The notes: a model not told the origin generated them from the sequence alone. DNA of 64,000 bases from Anthostomella pinea (GCA_963556695.1 CAUWAG010000004.1:2976001-3040000), one strand, 5' to 3'; shown: positions 21,560 through 34,200, numbered from the stretch's first letter. A program made the numbers and translations.

Positions 21560-23697
21560 ATGAAATTGACGTGCGCTGTGCCAAGACAGAAGTGTGGAGG
21601 CCAGACTGGTAAATACGCCGGGCGGGGCGCGGCAAACCAGGTCAAAACAGCTCACCTCTTCGTACCCTCCCCTCAAATCCTGATGAGACACTACCAGCCG
21701 GTCGGCGAGAATATACGGCTGGCCCCGTGCTCAGATATGCGCCCACATCAGACGTCTGACCCATGCGGTTTTCCACGGCCTGTGTCTCATCCCAGACTCT
21801 TCGAATCCCCCCAGTCCCCGTCCTGGAGCTTTTCCACGCAGCCCACGCCTTTTCCAATTAATAATTCCCACTCCCGTCCCGTCACCCACGCATTGGCACC
21901 GCACTCATTGCTACCGTCCACCGTCCACCGTCCACCCCGTCAGCCCATCTACTGCTTTGCGCTGCGCCATTTCTACTACCGGCACCAGCACCAACGGCCA
22001 GCTACAGCACACGCTACAGCTGTTGCTCCTTCTGCTACTGCCACTGCTAGGTGCCTGTAGGTATTGCCTGCTGCTGCTGCCGCCACTGACTGCCCTAAAC
22101 CACACCCCGGAGCGTTCACTGTACCGTTGGATTTACGGGGCCTGAAGGTGCCCACAGCCGCTAAGCTACAGGAGCTACAGGTCCTACAGAAGCTACCTAC
22201 AGAAGCTACAGGCAAGGCGGGCAAGACACACACCACCGCCCGACCACAATTGAGTTGTTCCAGGTCTCGGCCCAGAGCAGAACATTGACTTCTCTATTCT
22301 TCCTCCCTCCTCCACCTCCACGACCACCTCAGCACTCAGCTCCCATACCTACGACCTACGTCGACTCCGCGACCACGACCACGACGGACCACCAACTCGA
22401 CCACAAACCTCTCAACCTGGATACCCACTGCCATTTGAATGTCTGCAACGTCGCTCCCACCGAACGCGTTTTCGAACTCGCCTAATTGGCTTCCCGGTTG
22501 TGGGAGAGGAAGAAACGCGCGCTATTACCGAACAGTAACGGCGCTGCTGTAGTTCTCGCATCACTTGCGCATTACCTACTCTTACGCCGGACGACAAGAC
22601 AAGACAAACGACGGACGACACTGAACAACAGCAACAGCAGCTTGCTTGCTCGCTTGCTTGTTCGCTTGACTGCAGACTTGGTCCACGCCGTCCAGCTAAT
22701 CTATCCGTTGTGAGAACCGGATACAGCGACCATTTCAGTTCACTTCTCACCGTCTGTCGAACAACCGTTGCGACTGACTGGACTGGATTACCGGTGCCCT
22801 TCAACCAGCTCCCGACTTCCTGGAAGGGGGGGTTTTGCCAGAAGGCGTCAGTTGGCTGCACTGTCACCATCCCACATCCCACCACTGACCAGGCGCGCCA
22901 GCGCTATCCGCCGTGACAGCGGACCTGCCCAGGTGCCCAGCCCCCATCGATCAATCACTCGCTACTCGCCCGCTTTACCGTTACCGCACACCACACCACC
23001 ACCACCTGGACCACCCAACCTGTCGACGGTCGACTGACTGACCAGGCTGCCTGCACCTAACCATCCTCGCCTTCGTCGCCGTTGCAGCAAATTCGACTGC
23101 ACGCCCACCCACTCTCTTTTCTTTGCTGTCGATACCGCTGCCTTCCCACCGGCTCGCGTTTTATAGCACTGAATTTCCTTCCTCATTTTTCTGTCCGGCC
23201 GCCATATACCATTTCATCTGGTCGTTGTATATCAGGGTGCATACGGGGATATCTTGCATTTCTGCCGCCTCTTTTCCGTCATCTCCTTTCACAACGGCCG
23301 AAGGCCCGGCTTCAGCCTTTCTTCCCGCCCAGACTCCTCCACTGCTTTGAGGGACGAGCAGAGTTGTCTCCCACCGAAACTCCCCACGTCGCAATAGCGG
23401 TCTTCACGGTCGACTCTCTTCGTACGCGCCGCGCCACCTGGTCGCCACGAGTTCAAAGATACCTACACCTTGATACGCCGGACCCGACCAGCTCCCGTCG
23501 CGAACCAAGTCTGCAATAGACATCGCCACCACCCCGCGGTCGCAAATTGTCAGAATTGGCTTTCAACCGACTGTCATTTCGATCCCGTACCTTTTGCCGA
23601 TCGTCGAACGAGACGAATGCATATCGGCCTATAATACCTCTTCGCCGTGACTGTAACCCCCGTTCCCGACAGGCTCGGTCTGTCACCACCTTGGATT
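21560..23697 (+). promoter_or_regulatory. long pyrimidine-rich leader/promoter of somA
   Basis: More than 2 kb directly upstream of the SomA start lacks a credible gene and is rich in C and T on the coding strand. It contains short tandem motifs: three to four copies of CCGTCCA at about 21914-21937 and repeated GCTACAGG/CTACAGAAG words at about 22155-22215. Several short upstream open frames are present. The composition continues up to the start codon, consistent with a long 5' UTR (inference). Confidence 0.45.
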
Positions 23698-26327
23698 ATG
23701 AACAACGTAAACGCGATCAATATGCCAACAATGGTTGGCGGGCCCGTCGGTGGAGGTCCGATGCCCATGATGAACAACGTCCTAGCTGCGCAAGTTCAAA
23801 GGCCGGATGGAAACAACCGTACGAACCTCAACACATACATCTACGACTACTTCCTACGCGAACGCATGTATGAGTGCGCGCGCGCCTTGCTTAACAGCTC
23901 TGGGACACTCAACGTGATCAAGGACAGCCCTGGCCGGCGTAGCGATGAGAATGGGAACGGTCTCGGCAATGGCCTTGGTGACGATACCATGGACACCGAC
24001 AGTAAGGATGATTCAGATTCAAAAACACGGCCCGATAATCTTCCCGCGCCGGATCTACCCAACGGATCGGACAGTTGTTTCCTCTACGAATGGTTCTGCC
24101 TATTCTGGGATATGATGTCGGCTCAGCGCAATAAGTCTGGCATCCCTCCTCAAGTAGGCCAATATGTCAACCACACTCAGGTAACTACCCAATGGCCCCA
24201 GCAACCTGACGCGATCCCTGACTCTAACAGCATCTTCAGCAACAGTCACGGTTGCGACAAAGCCAACAGCAGGAGATGCTGCGCAATATGCGACAGGACA
24301 TGTACGGCGGCAATCCCATGATGAGGAGCATGCAGAACGGCATGCAGATGAATGCGAAGCCAACGAACCTAGCAAGGACAGCTATGGCCAACAACCAGAA
24401 CAAGTATGCCTCATAAAGCGTTGCCTTTGGAATTGCTCGTTGGATACTAATCTTCACGTGCAACAGTCCACAAGCCATGCAAATGCTTCAAGCCGCAAAG
24501 CAGAATCAGATTCAGATGCAGCGCGACGGATCGAACATGGATGGCAATCCGAACCGCCCAGTTTCCCCCGGCTCGGCCGACAATGCGCCATCGCCAAGCA
24601 AGCGGCCACGTCTGGACGGATCGGGGCCCTTCAATCCTCAACAGCCGAACATGATGAATGGACAACGACCACAGCAAGGAATGCCGGGGCAACAAGTAGG
24701 CAACACCAGAGCTGCTGCCATAGCTCAGCATATGCTCACAACCAACGGCATCGACCCCGCTAATCTCTCCCCTCAGCAGTTTCAACATTTCCAGACGCAG
24801 CCGCCCCAAGCCCAGGCCAGCTCGATCAATGCGTATTCCCAAACCCTAAAACAACACCATGGCCAGCAAATGCCCAACAAGCAAGTGCCTAATCCTGGTG
24901 TTCCACAACAAGGGTCTCCGATGATGGCGACAGGCCCAGACGGCGCCGCCGCGCTCGGTGCCTTCTATAACGCGAATGACATGGCCCAAGGCGGTATGAG
25001 GGCCGCAGGACCCGGTGCCGTTGCTCAAGGTGGCGGCAGCAATCATGCGCTGCAAGACTATCAGATGCAGTTGATGCTTCTCGAGCAACAGAATAAGAAG
25101 CGACTAATGATGGCGAGACAAGAGCAAGACAGCATGGGTGGCATCCGGGAAGGCGGCGGGCCCGGACCTGGAGGTCCTCCTGGGCCTCCAGGCCCTAACG
25201 GACAACCATTCCAGGATACTTCACCTCAGGCGAGACCGGGCGCATCGCCCAACCCATCAGAACAGATGAAGCGCACTCCCCAGATGAATCCCGCGGGCAT
25301 CCCATCGCCTCTACCGGAAGGTGGCCAATCGAGAGGCTCACCTAACGCAATGAACTTCATGCAAAACGGCATGGATCCCAACATGCAGCATCAGTTTTTC
25401 AAGGGCATGAACGGCATGGATGGTAATATGGTTCCCGCTCCGCAGATGAATGGAATGCGGCCCCCGAATTCGCATCCCAACCAACCTTTTAATGGCCAGA
25501 TGAACCCTCAAATGATGGCAAGACAGCAGCAAGGGCCCCAGGGTGTTCCACAGCAGATGCAGTGGCAAGGTCCGAACGGCAATGGCATGGCGCCTCAGGG
25601 TCCTCAGGGTCCTCAGGGACCGGTGCAAAATACACCGCAGCAGAGATCGATGCCGCCGCCCTCGGCCCCAGCTCCCGCCGGCAACACAAACGGCCGCACA
25701 ACACAGTCGCCCCAGCAGACCAATGCTGCCCCGCCTACACCGCAGCAGTCTAACAAGGCAGCACCCAAAAAGAAGGACACGAGCAAAGCCAAGAGCAAGG
25801 TATGTACCCATCCACGTTGCTTTCTTTCTGCTCAGCGATGCTAACATGTTATGCAGGCTGCCGCTCAGAAGAAGACCCAGAATGCCGGCGCAACACCGGT
25901 AGCCGAAGCTACACAGGAAACAGAGCCTCCTGCGCCTGCCACACCTATTACTCCTGTCATCCCCGGCGGTTTCAAGCAAGGGCAGAATCCAGGTGGTGCG
26001 CAGCCCCCAGCTAATGCTGCAACATCGGCACCACCTCCTGCGCCTGCTCCAGTGGCTGTCCCACAGCCTGATCCGTCCCAAATGAACTTCTCCAGCATGA
26101 ACGATGGCGGTGCAATTGTAAGTCCATATTCATATAACCTCAAGATTCAACCTAACGTTATCCAGGATTTCGGGATGGATTTCGCCAACCCGCTCACCAC
26201 GGACAATGTGCTTCAGGACTTCGATTTCGACTCGTTTCTGCACGACGGTGATGGAGATCCAACCGCGTTCGACTTCACGTCCACAAATTTCGGAATGGAA
26301 GGGGCCGGCGAAATCGGAGCCGAGTAG
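23698..26327 (+). CDS. somA: LisH-domain transcriptional regulator SomA (Flo8-like), five exons, about 800 aa
   Basis: Regulator of adhesion, development and biofilm formation in Aspergillus, acting with PtaB; functional counterpart of yeast Flo8. Exons 23698-24180, 24240-24403, 24467-25799, 25857-26117 and 26166-26327; introns 48-63 nt, phases agree. The N-terminal LisH region (NLNTYIYDYFLRERMYECAR) is followed by a second conserved block FLYEWFCLFWDMM. The middle is Gln/Met/Pro/Asn-rich, with conserved islands such as SPSKRPRLDG and NHALQDYQMQLMLLEQQNKK. The C-terminus is an acidic activation-like tail (NVLQDFDFDSFLHDGDGD). The start was chosen at 23698 (MNNVNAINMP), which matches the family's Asn/Met-rich beginning. 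The last intron is only 48 nt and in frame, so retention would merely add 16 residues. Confidence 0.92.
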
Positions 26328-27640
26328 TATTTGCCTTCTTTTGCATCACCCTAAGATCATTTCCCGAAAATCTATTACGGATTTCGAATTTCACTACCAC
26401 TTCAGGGCATGTCAGGGCGTTCATTGGCTGCTTTCCCGCATCTGGAATATGGACATGGAACTCTGTCAGGTGTAACGTGCTCAACAGACAGAAACGAAAC
26501 ACGACTACCCGAAAAGCTTATTGTTACCGAGAAAAACACCCTCCAATTAGACTGGCGTCACCTCTGCCCTGTTTTCATCATCTCATTATCATACCACTCT
26601 ACAACCCCGTCCTTGTATTTCGCGCGTCGACCATGTCGGGGTTACGCGAATGGCGTTAGGATTATTTTTCGTGTCTTTGGAGGAACCATGTTACGATGTG
26701 GTTTCTCCCGGGGTTTACCTTCGTGTTTTTACATTGATCGGTCCCACTGGTTTCGATGGATTCACGTGGTTCTTCATACCTTTTCAGGGGCAACTGGATC
26801 CGTGGTTCAATATCCAGGCCTTCCGACGCTGCCGGCTTCTGGCTCGGTTGCAGTCAGGAACCCCTAATAAGTACATTTGAGTTGACGGGCGGCAATATCA
26901 TACCTCTCGATGGTGGCCTTGTGCTGTCCTCTTGTGTCAAACACCATATGTCGCGGAACATCTGCGTATAGAAGGTGAAGCAGGAGGCTCGCCGTGTCTC
27001 GTCACTGGCAGTACTACTCACTACATGATTACCGGAATAAAATGGCAGGCGTGTTGGGGGAGAGGCGAAGATGGAATCAATCTTATCGCGTTGGGCTTCA
27101 TGCAGTGGTATCCGTGTCTTGTGTATCCAATAGAGCAAAGTTCTACGTCGATGTCTATCTTGAACGACCTTTTCTGGGTTGTGATACTCCAAAGCTTCAG
27201 GCTTTCAATGAAATACCTCTTTCTGATGTTCAAAATATTGACTGCCCACGACCCTGTGGCCAGATGTTGCGAGTCCATCCCCTTCTAGTTGGGTGAATGC
27301 GAACAGTAGGTACATAATCGGGATTGGAGGGCGTTCGAATGCCAACTATGCAAAGTGCTGCAGAGTTTGGCCCTTTATGTTCCGCTGCAGTGCATAGTTC
27401 CTAGCATGCCTATTTCGCACGAATCTATAATTCATACCGGCCTGATTTGCTGTTGTATGTCTGGTCCCAGCAGGGTCCATTCTTGCCATTCTGTCTCATG
27501 GCACTGAAGATGCGTGCTTCTGACGGCGCAATTGGGTTACCAGTCATGGGTTCTCGTTTCTGTGATTCCAGCATCACGGGATCACGTATCAGTGAATCCA
27601 ACTTATGACACTTTACGTATGGGCATACATAGCTGGTGCT
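26328..27640. other. 3' flank of somA and intergenic, no gene
   Basis: About 1.3 kb with only short open frames. A probable 3' UTR is followed by unremarkable sequence up to the tandem promoter repeats. Confidence 0.45.
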
Positions 27641-28094
27641 AGTCACGGGTCTATCACGTCAGAGATGCGCTGTGGATTCTCAGTATACCCCTTTTCGAGG
27701 GACTGCCAGTAAAGTCACAACACCTCAGTGGTGAAGAGCTCGATGAAATGCAGACTGGCATTGGCTATGCCTCGGATATCTGTGAATTAGTCACGGGTCT
27801 ATTATATCAGAGATGTGCGATGCACATTCAGTATACTCCCTTAAACCTTTCCAGGGATTGCCAGCATAGTCACCACTCCTCAGTGGTGAACGACTTGAGG
27901 AAATGCACTGACTTTGGCCATGCCTCGAATACCTATGAATTAGTCACAGGTCTATCATATCAGAGATGTGCGATGCACATTCAGTATACCCCCTTAAACC
28001 TGTCGAGGGATTGCCAGCATAGTCACTACACCTCAGTGGTGAATGACTTGAGGAAATGCAGACTGACTTTGGCTACGCCTCGAAAATCTATAAA
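27641..28094. repeat. three tandem ~150-bp repeats upstream of a small gene
   Basis: Units begin with AGTCACRGGTCTAT at 27641, 27789 and 27942 (periods 148 and 153). Each contains a CTCAGTGGTGAA-like block and a palindrome-like GTGCGATGCAC in the later two copies. Each ends in a TATA-like word: CTGTGAAT, CTATGAAT and, in the copy nearest the gene, CTATAAAT. The three copies are diverged by scattered substitutions, so the duplication is not recent. Confidence 0.88.
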
Positions 28095-28095
28095 T
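28089..28095 (+). promoter_or_regulatory. TATA box of the small-protein gene
   Basis: TATAAAT lies 186 bp upstream of the start codon at 28275, at the end of the third tandem repeat and before a CA-rich leader typical of well-expressed fungal genes. Confidence 0.55.
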
Positions 28096-28274
28096 ATGGC
28101 CAAGTCTAGCAGTCTTCCTCTCCTTTTCTTCTTGCTCTACACAACAAAACACCAGTATTCTCGCTCCCAAGACAGCAAACCCAGCAATAAATACATCGCC
28201 AACTACACAAGCTCTAACACATAACACATCACAAAACACCACCAACTACTCCTACCAACCTACCAACCACCACC

Positions 28275-28568
28275 ATGTCCCAAGCACCCCAGCAGCCCAA
28301 CATGCCCGCCACGGGCGGCGCCGGAGGCAAGCCTCTCCGCAAGGGACGAGACCCCACGGTGCCGCGCAACTTCAACAACCCCAACAACGCGCGCGGCGTC
28401 AAGGAGGAGGACCTGCCGCCGTCGGCCGAGGCCAACGACGCGGCCGACACGCGCGACTATGTCAACTCGACCGACACCACGGGCCCGGAGGACGACGATC
28501 GTCAGACCGGCACGGACTGGTCTGACGGGTACTATACTAACTCTAACTACACTACGAGCAAGAAGTAG
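28275..28568 (+). CDS. small disordered hydrophilic protein, 97 aa, unknown
   Basis: Single exon with a strong start context (CACCATGTC) after an A/C-rich leader and a TATA box. The protein has no signal peptide or membrane segment. It is polar and probably disordered, with a basic middle (KPLRKGRDPTVPRNFNNPNN) and an acidic, Asp/Thr-rich C-terminal half ending YYTNSNYTTSKK. No family is recognised. G+C and codon use look like those of a real fungal gene, and the promoter features suggest good expression; function unknown. Confidence 0.7.
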   Translation: MSQAPQQPNMPATGGAGGKPLRKGRDPTVPRNFNNPNNARGVKEEDLPPSAEANDAADTRDYVNSTDTTGPEDDDRQTGTDWSDGYYTNSNYTTSKK

Positions 28569-29523
28569 GGGGTTAAGGGGGTTAGGGGGATGAGGTGAAG
28601 GGGTGAATAGGGGGAAGGATATAGGCGGATTTTTTTGGAGCTTTTTGGAGCGGTAACTTATTGCCTCGTGTGCTCATGGCCATTGATATCCAGGGATCGG
28701 AGTTGATAGCAAGCATGAACTCAGGAGTACCCGGAGCTTACCCATATTTTTCCTTGTGCCCTTGCGCCTATGTGATGCCCATCGTGCTTAAGGAGATGTC
28801 ATGTTTTTTGTTCGTCATATGAGACTCTTCGCAGTTTCCTTGAGTAGGTGGGTTAAATGTGGTTTCTTGCTACGTTAACGCCGGATCGATCACAACACAG
28901 TGTTGCTTTATTTTGAATATTTGAACTTAGGCAATATTACTTGGAGTTCCTACGTGTGAGATGGCGTCTTTCGAACGGGAATAAGCCCTTAATGAGAAAT
29001 CATTTCAGCCCTTTGACAGACGTCAAGAATCTGGCACAAATTTTGGCAAATCCCACGTACTCGCAAACAAACAATTTTACAAAAAGCCTGCATGGGGAAG
29101 ACAAGTGGCTAAGGATCTTGGGCTATTGTATGAGAACAAAGGATTGTTCTATTGTGTGAAATCTAGAAATGGCTGTTCTGGAAGAGAAATAAGGATAGCT
29201 GATGGGGGTACCATCCTACTTGAATAGGAGGGAAAGGGACCTCTGGAAGCTATCACATGTGATCCCACAGGATGATTACAGCTATCACAACAATGCTAAA
29301 TACGCCACTGTTATCATATCTGACATACTGACATTGACCAGATTGGTCCACTGGAGCTTAATGACGAGCACCCATTGTAAGAAATTTCGACCTAATATAT
29401 ACCTTAGCAAGGTCCTTTTGCGGCTTCACATCAACTAACTCTCTCCCTTTCGACACTATAGTTCCTGGTGGCGTCTGGCGTCGACGAGAGGGTGCGACTG
29501 GATATGGTGATCGTGGTGGATTG
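28569..29523. other. about 0.95 kb intergenic left of the LINE
   Basis: G-rich stretch just after the small gene (28567-28620), probably its 3' UTR, then moderately AT-rich sequence with no gene. Confidence 0.45.
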
Positions 29524-29541
29524 TTGGTATAGTTACAAGGC
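29524..29541. repeat. left target-site duplication of the LINE
   Basis: TTGGTATAGTTACAAGGC, identical to 36499-36516. It abuts the tetranucleotide 3' tail of the LINE, as expected for target-primed reverse transcription. Confidence 0.88.
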
Positions 29542-29851
29542 TTGATTGATTGATTGATTGTATTTAACGTGTGGGGTAGCTCCTCAGTAGTGCAAACCAT
29601 GCCTCCCAGAGCCTCTGTATTGCAGGGTTGTGGAGGTCTCAAAATAATAAGTACAGTCAGTCCCGCTCACGGGCCCATCCCCGTTGTTGCGGCGGTATGA
29701 CCTTGGGGTCATCCATCTGGTCCTTCAAGAAAAGCTATCTATTGGGGGCAAATTGTTAAAAAAAATTTGCTCTTCTCCACGAATTTTGCCCATTTTGTGT
29801 TCCTCTCCCCTAAGTATTATAAACAAGCTGCCCTAGGCGAGTACCTAGGTA

Positions 29852-31201
29852 AACTGGGTGGACAAAAGTCTCCGCCCGACCCACCACAATCTCCTTCAGA
29901 TCAAAACAACGCGTCAATCACCCTTCGACTTCACCACTCTCTCAACACCGCAATTGATAATGGATTTACGATCTTTTGGGGACGAATTAAGCGGTAATCG
30001 CGTTGCTAATAGCGAATTCACTTCAGAAGCTCGCTCGGCAATCGTGGCGGCGCGAATCAACGGCAGAACGCGTAGGGATGTTACAACCGCGTTTAAAACG
30101 AAGCGCCTGAAAACCATCTCCGATATTACCACCAACTTTGAGGCCACTTCTACACCGAAATCTGCCCCAAGGAGCGGTCGCCTACCCGTTTTGAATACTC
30201 GCGAACGCGCTCATGTGATCAAAAAGGCGAAAGAGCTCCCCAGGGCGACGTGGCAGAAGATTCGAAACGAAGCCTGCGTTTTGTGCTCTCCCAAGACTAT
30301 CAAGAGGATATGTCACGCACACGGCCTCCAGAAGTGGCGCGCAGCAAAGCGAATCAAGCTCACAAATAAGGACGCTCAGAAGAGGCTCGCTTTTGCCAAT
30401 TATTATAGCACACCAGAGCGCCTGGAGGAGTTGTTGCGAGCTATGTTCTCAGACGAATATACGGTTCAAAACTCATCCGATAATCCAGGCGATTGGGCCA
30501 TCCGATTCTCTTCAGAGCGGTACTGTTATGATTTTGTGAACGAGACGGATCACGGCAAATCTCGTATTTTGATAATGGTGTGGTCTATGATCTGGCTACG
30601 CGGCAGAGAAGGAGGACTAGGCAAGTTAGTCTTCTGCCCACTCGATCCGGATGCTCCGCGCGGAGGAGTATCCGCAGAGTCATACAAATGGGTTCTTGAG
30701 GAAGGCCTGCTTCCGTCCTACGAGGCTGGAGATCCTTTTGTTCAAGATAACGCGAAAATTCACCTCACTGGCGGTGTTCCGGAGTGGATGGAGGAGCACG
30801 GCATCCACTGTATTGACTGGCCTCCTCACAGCCCCGATATGAACCCAATCGAGCACATTTGGCGACTTCTGAAGAAGAACATATATGAAATCGAGCCTGA
30901 ATTTTCTGAATTGAAGGATAATATCCCTCATTATCGCTACGCACACGAGTTAATTGAGCAGGCGTGGTCAGAGATCGATCCGGAGCAGGTTCGGGCCTTG
31001 ATGGAGTCACTGGAGGACCGAATAGCTGCAGTGAGGCGCGCCGGTGGTTGGTATACACACTATTGACTTAGTTATTAAATACAATTTATTTAAGAATTTT
31101 ATCACCAGAATTAGATGCGTTATGGTTCAATTGAGTTGGAGGGTATAGTAGATGGAAGGGGTAAAATTGGGGATCGGGCGGAGACTTTTGTCCACGCATT
31201 G
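29852..31201 (+). mobile_element. Tc1/mariner DNA transposon inserted in the LINE 3' UTR
   Basis: 1350 bp, flanked by TA (29850-29851 and 31202-31203). Terminal inverted repeats of about 28 bp: the inner 20+ bp are perfect (GGACAAAAGTCTCCGCCCGA on both ends) and the outer bases differ at a few positions. It encodes one uninterrupted transposase. It interrupts the LINE 3' UTR and is therefore younger than the LINE. Confidence 0.9.
29960..31066 (+). CDS. Tc1/mariner transposase, 368 aa, apparently intact
   Basis: DDE transposase of the Tc1/mariner superfamily. Residues ~1-130 hold helix-turn-helix DNA-binding domains (N-terminal region with RTRRDVTTAFKTKRL; second with SPKTIKRICHAHGLQKW). Catalytic segments: FSDEYTV for the first Asp, PFVQDNAKIH for the second, and HSPDMNPIEHIW with the Glu of the DDE triad. 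No stop or frameshift from the ATG at 29960 to 31066. An in-frame stretch upstream lacks an ATG. Unlike the surrounding elements it shows no nonsense mutations, so it may be recently arrived and possibly active. Confidence 0.88.
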   Translation: MDLRSFGDELSGNRVANSEFTSEARSAIVAARINGRTRRDVTTAFKTKRLKTISDITTNFEATSTPKSAPRSGRLPVLNTRERAHVIKKAKELPRATWQKIRNEACVLCSPKTIKRICHAHGLQKWRAAKRIKLTNKDAQKRLAFANYYSTPERLEELLRAMFSDEYTVQNSSDNPGDWAIRFSSERYCYDFVNETDHGKSRILIMVWSMIWLRGREGGLGKLVFCPLDPDAPRGGVSAESYKWVLEEGLLPSYEAGDPFVQDNAKIHLTGGVPEWMEEHGIHCIDWPPHSPDMNPIEHIWRLLKKNIYEIEPEFSELKDNIPHYRYAHELIEQAWSEIDPEQVRALMESLEDRIAAVRRAGGWYTHY

Positions 31202-31203
31202 TA

Positions 31204-34200
31204 GCAGCCGGTTTTTCCCCAGTCTTTTACAAAAAAAAATGTGTTGTGGTGTTTTCTTTTCACCATAGCTGCAGTGATCATTCGAGTCTGTATGCCCAAA
31301 GCGTTTATGGTATCTGGCAAAGTCGCCATGTCCAGATCTGGCCGCTAGAAGTCTGTATAAAGTACTCCTCTTAAAAGATATAAGGTCTTTTTTAGTTATT
31401 GTATGTGAGTATACTTCTTGATATCTAGGTTCTGATTGGTCTTTCTACCATTGGTTGAACTCTTTCTTGCCCTTTTTTTTGAGATCTCTCTTGACCTAAG
31501 AGATTATAGGAAGGTTTGTTGTGTCTGTTTCTAGCATGGTATCCTCTTTTGTTAGTGTATCGGCAGCTTCGTTACCATCAATATCTCTGTGTCCAGGAAT
31601 CCACTTAATGGTCACTCCAGGAGTGTGTGCTGTGGCAAGTTCTTGAAATTGTAGAAAAATGTTCTGTGATGTCTCGGGTGGAGTCCCATTGAGCCCATCT
31701 ACCACTGACGTGTTGTCCAGGCAGACATATAGCTGTTTTCCGTGTCTAATTACCCTGGCTGCTGCAAGACCTTAGAGAGCACCATGGACTTCAGCATCTA
31801 TTACTTCTGTTTGAAGAAGTCTGCCCTTTCCCTGGTATACTTCTATGTAGTGCCGCCTTTCCTGATGGTATAACCCCATCCAGTACGGGTTATGCCTTGG
31901 TTGTCCAACTGTGATCCATCTGAATAGATGACAAGGTCAGTGTTCACGTTTTTCTCTTGTAGTCATTGCTTGAAGAGCTTTATTTTTTTGTCTTTGTCTT
32001 TGCGGATTAGGGGCTTCTTTTATGATGGCCTGGTAAGTGTTGGTCTCTGGAAGTCAGGGACTAGCTGGAAACTCCTTTGTAGCCTTGTTGGATTCTTGTG
32101 AGCCTGTATTTGGAGCCTGCCAATAAGAGGGTGTCTCTGGTCTATTCGTCCTAATCGGAGGCCGTGACGTCGTCTTATTGACTCTGCAAGAACTCTTGCT
32201 GGGGGAATCTGCGATTCAAAGTATAGGATATGTCCAGGGTGTGTTTTCCAGACTGGCAAGATAGCCCTGATCGCTGTTCGTAGTACAGCATCTATTGTTC
32301 TAAGAAGCCCCTTAATGCGACATGCTGATGTCCCACCTAAGCTCCCTACTTTCATAATTCCTGGGTACCAGGCCTCCAGGCCGTGTGTAAGAATAAGAAT
32401 AATACAAGCTTTCACAGCCCTCTTGATTGGCTTTATTGGAAGTCCTTTGACTGTGTTGTATAGTCCTCGAAGGTGATTTGCTACCTTATTAGCTTTCTTG
32501 GCCCAGTAGGAAACGTGATCTTTGAAGTTTAGTTTTCTATCCAGGAAGACACCCAGCCATCGCATGGAGTCCTTTGCTATTTTGTTCATTGTCCTGTGGC
32601 GGACTGGAGGGTTGTCTGAGTTCTTTTTCTTTGAGAAGTGTATGATCTCAGTTTTGTCAGGGTCAAATTCAATAGTGTTGTTATGTCCCCATTGACTGAG
32701 TAAGTAAAGATTTTTAGAAGCCTTTTTAGTTGTTTCCTTAAGGTTCTTTCTAATGCAGAGAGTCGCTAGGTCGTCTGTATATCCAAAGCGTCTCTTTTTT
32801 ATACCAAGTCGGGCACAGATTGGCTCTGTATATAGCATGTAAAGGATTGAAGAGGCTGGTGAGCCTTGTGGTAGCCCACAAGTGAGAGCTTTAATATTGG
32901 TCACAATACCTTCAAACCAAACCCTTACAGACCGCTCGGACATGAATGACTAGACCCATCTTATGAGAAAGCCCGGCCAGCCCTGTTCTCTCATGCGAAT
33001 CACTAGCCGTCCCATTAAGGCAGCATCAAAGGCCCCTTTCACATCTGACGTGACTACTGTTGCAACGAGGCCTTGGTCGAGGGCCTGCTCAATATCGTGT
33101 ATGAGTGCAGCTACCAGGTCAGTGGCAGAGCGCTTTGGTAAAGCTCCAAAATGTTGTGGAACTAGAATTCCAAGTTTGATAACAAACCAGGTAATTCTTT
33201 TTGCAATGAGTCGTTCTAGGCCTTTGCCAAGACACGACAATAGCGATATTGGTCTGTAGGCTCTGGGATTGGAGTAGTCTTTCTTTCCTGGTTTTGGGAT
33301 CATTACCACCTCAGCTACTTTGAATAGTTTAGGGTGGTGTCCAATTTGTAGACAGGTCTGGAAAAGGGCTCTGATATGTTCCCTAATGAATGGCCAGCAA
33401 ACTTTCAGAATCCGTACTGTGCGGGTATCTATTCCTGGGGAGTTGCTCTTGGTCCCTAAAGTGCACCCTTCAGCCTCTTCTAGTCTGATATGGTATTCAA
33501 GGGGGATATATGGCTTGGGTTGTGTGATCTGAGCGGACCAGGGGTCGATGATATCGTTGTCTGAGGTACTTTGTTCAAGCGTGGCTGAGCGTAATGCATT
33601 TGCTTTGCTCTCTTATGACTCGAATATTTGGTCTCATATAATGATTAGAGGGGAACGCAATCCTGCTGATAGCTTGTGCCAAGAGACGATTCTGTATAGG
33701 TCCTTTGGCTCAGTTGTTGAATCAATTAGAGTCTGCCAGTACTCTCTTCTAGCTTTCTGAACCACGCGACAAAATTCCTGTCGGGCTGAATTCCGCCCTT
33801 CTTGGCTTGTAGTCTATTCAGAAAGGGCCCTGTATGTCTGAATAGCTGCTTTGTAGTCATCATTCTACCAAGCAGTGGGCCTAGATTGACGGGGCTTCTT
33901 GTCCACTGTCCTGATACAGCCTTGGATCATGTTGATCAAGCTTTGTGTAAAGGCATCTACCTGGCCAGGGGATACACCCAGCTGGGGGAGTTCATGAATC
34001 CTGGTTTGGACATTGTCTGCCAGCTCTTGTAGTTTATCGTCCGGTACTATCCAATGATTGGCCTTGGGGACTCGGTCTAGATCTCCCTGAATTGGGACAA
34101 CTATTTGTAATGTCTCATGATCTAAAGTGCACTGGAGTGCATCATTCACTGAGGCTTCGGCCATGGGGACATCTGAGAACACCAGATCTAGTATATTTCC

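Noticed and set aside
25338..26081. 247-codon frame opposite somA
   Set aside because: Antisense shadow of the Gln/Pro-rich part of SomA.
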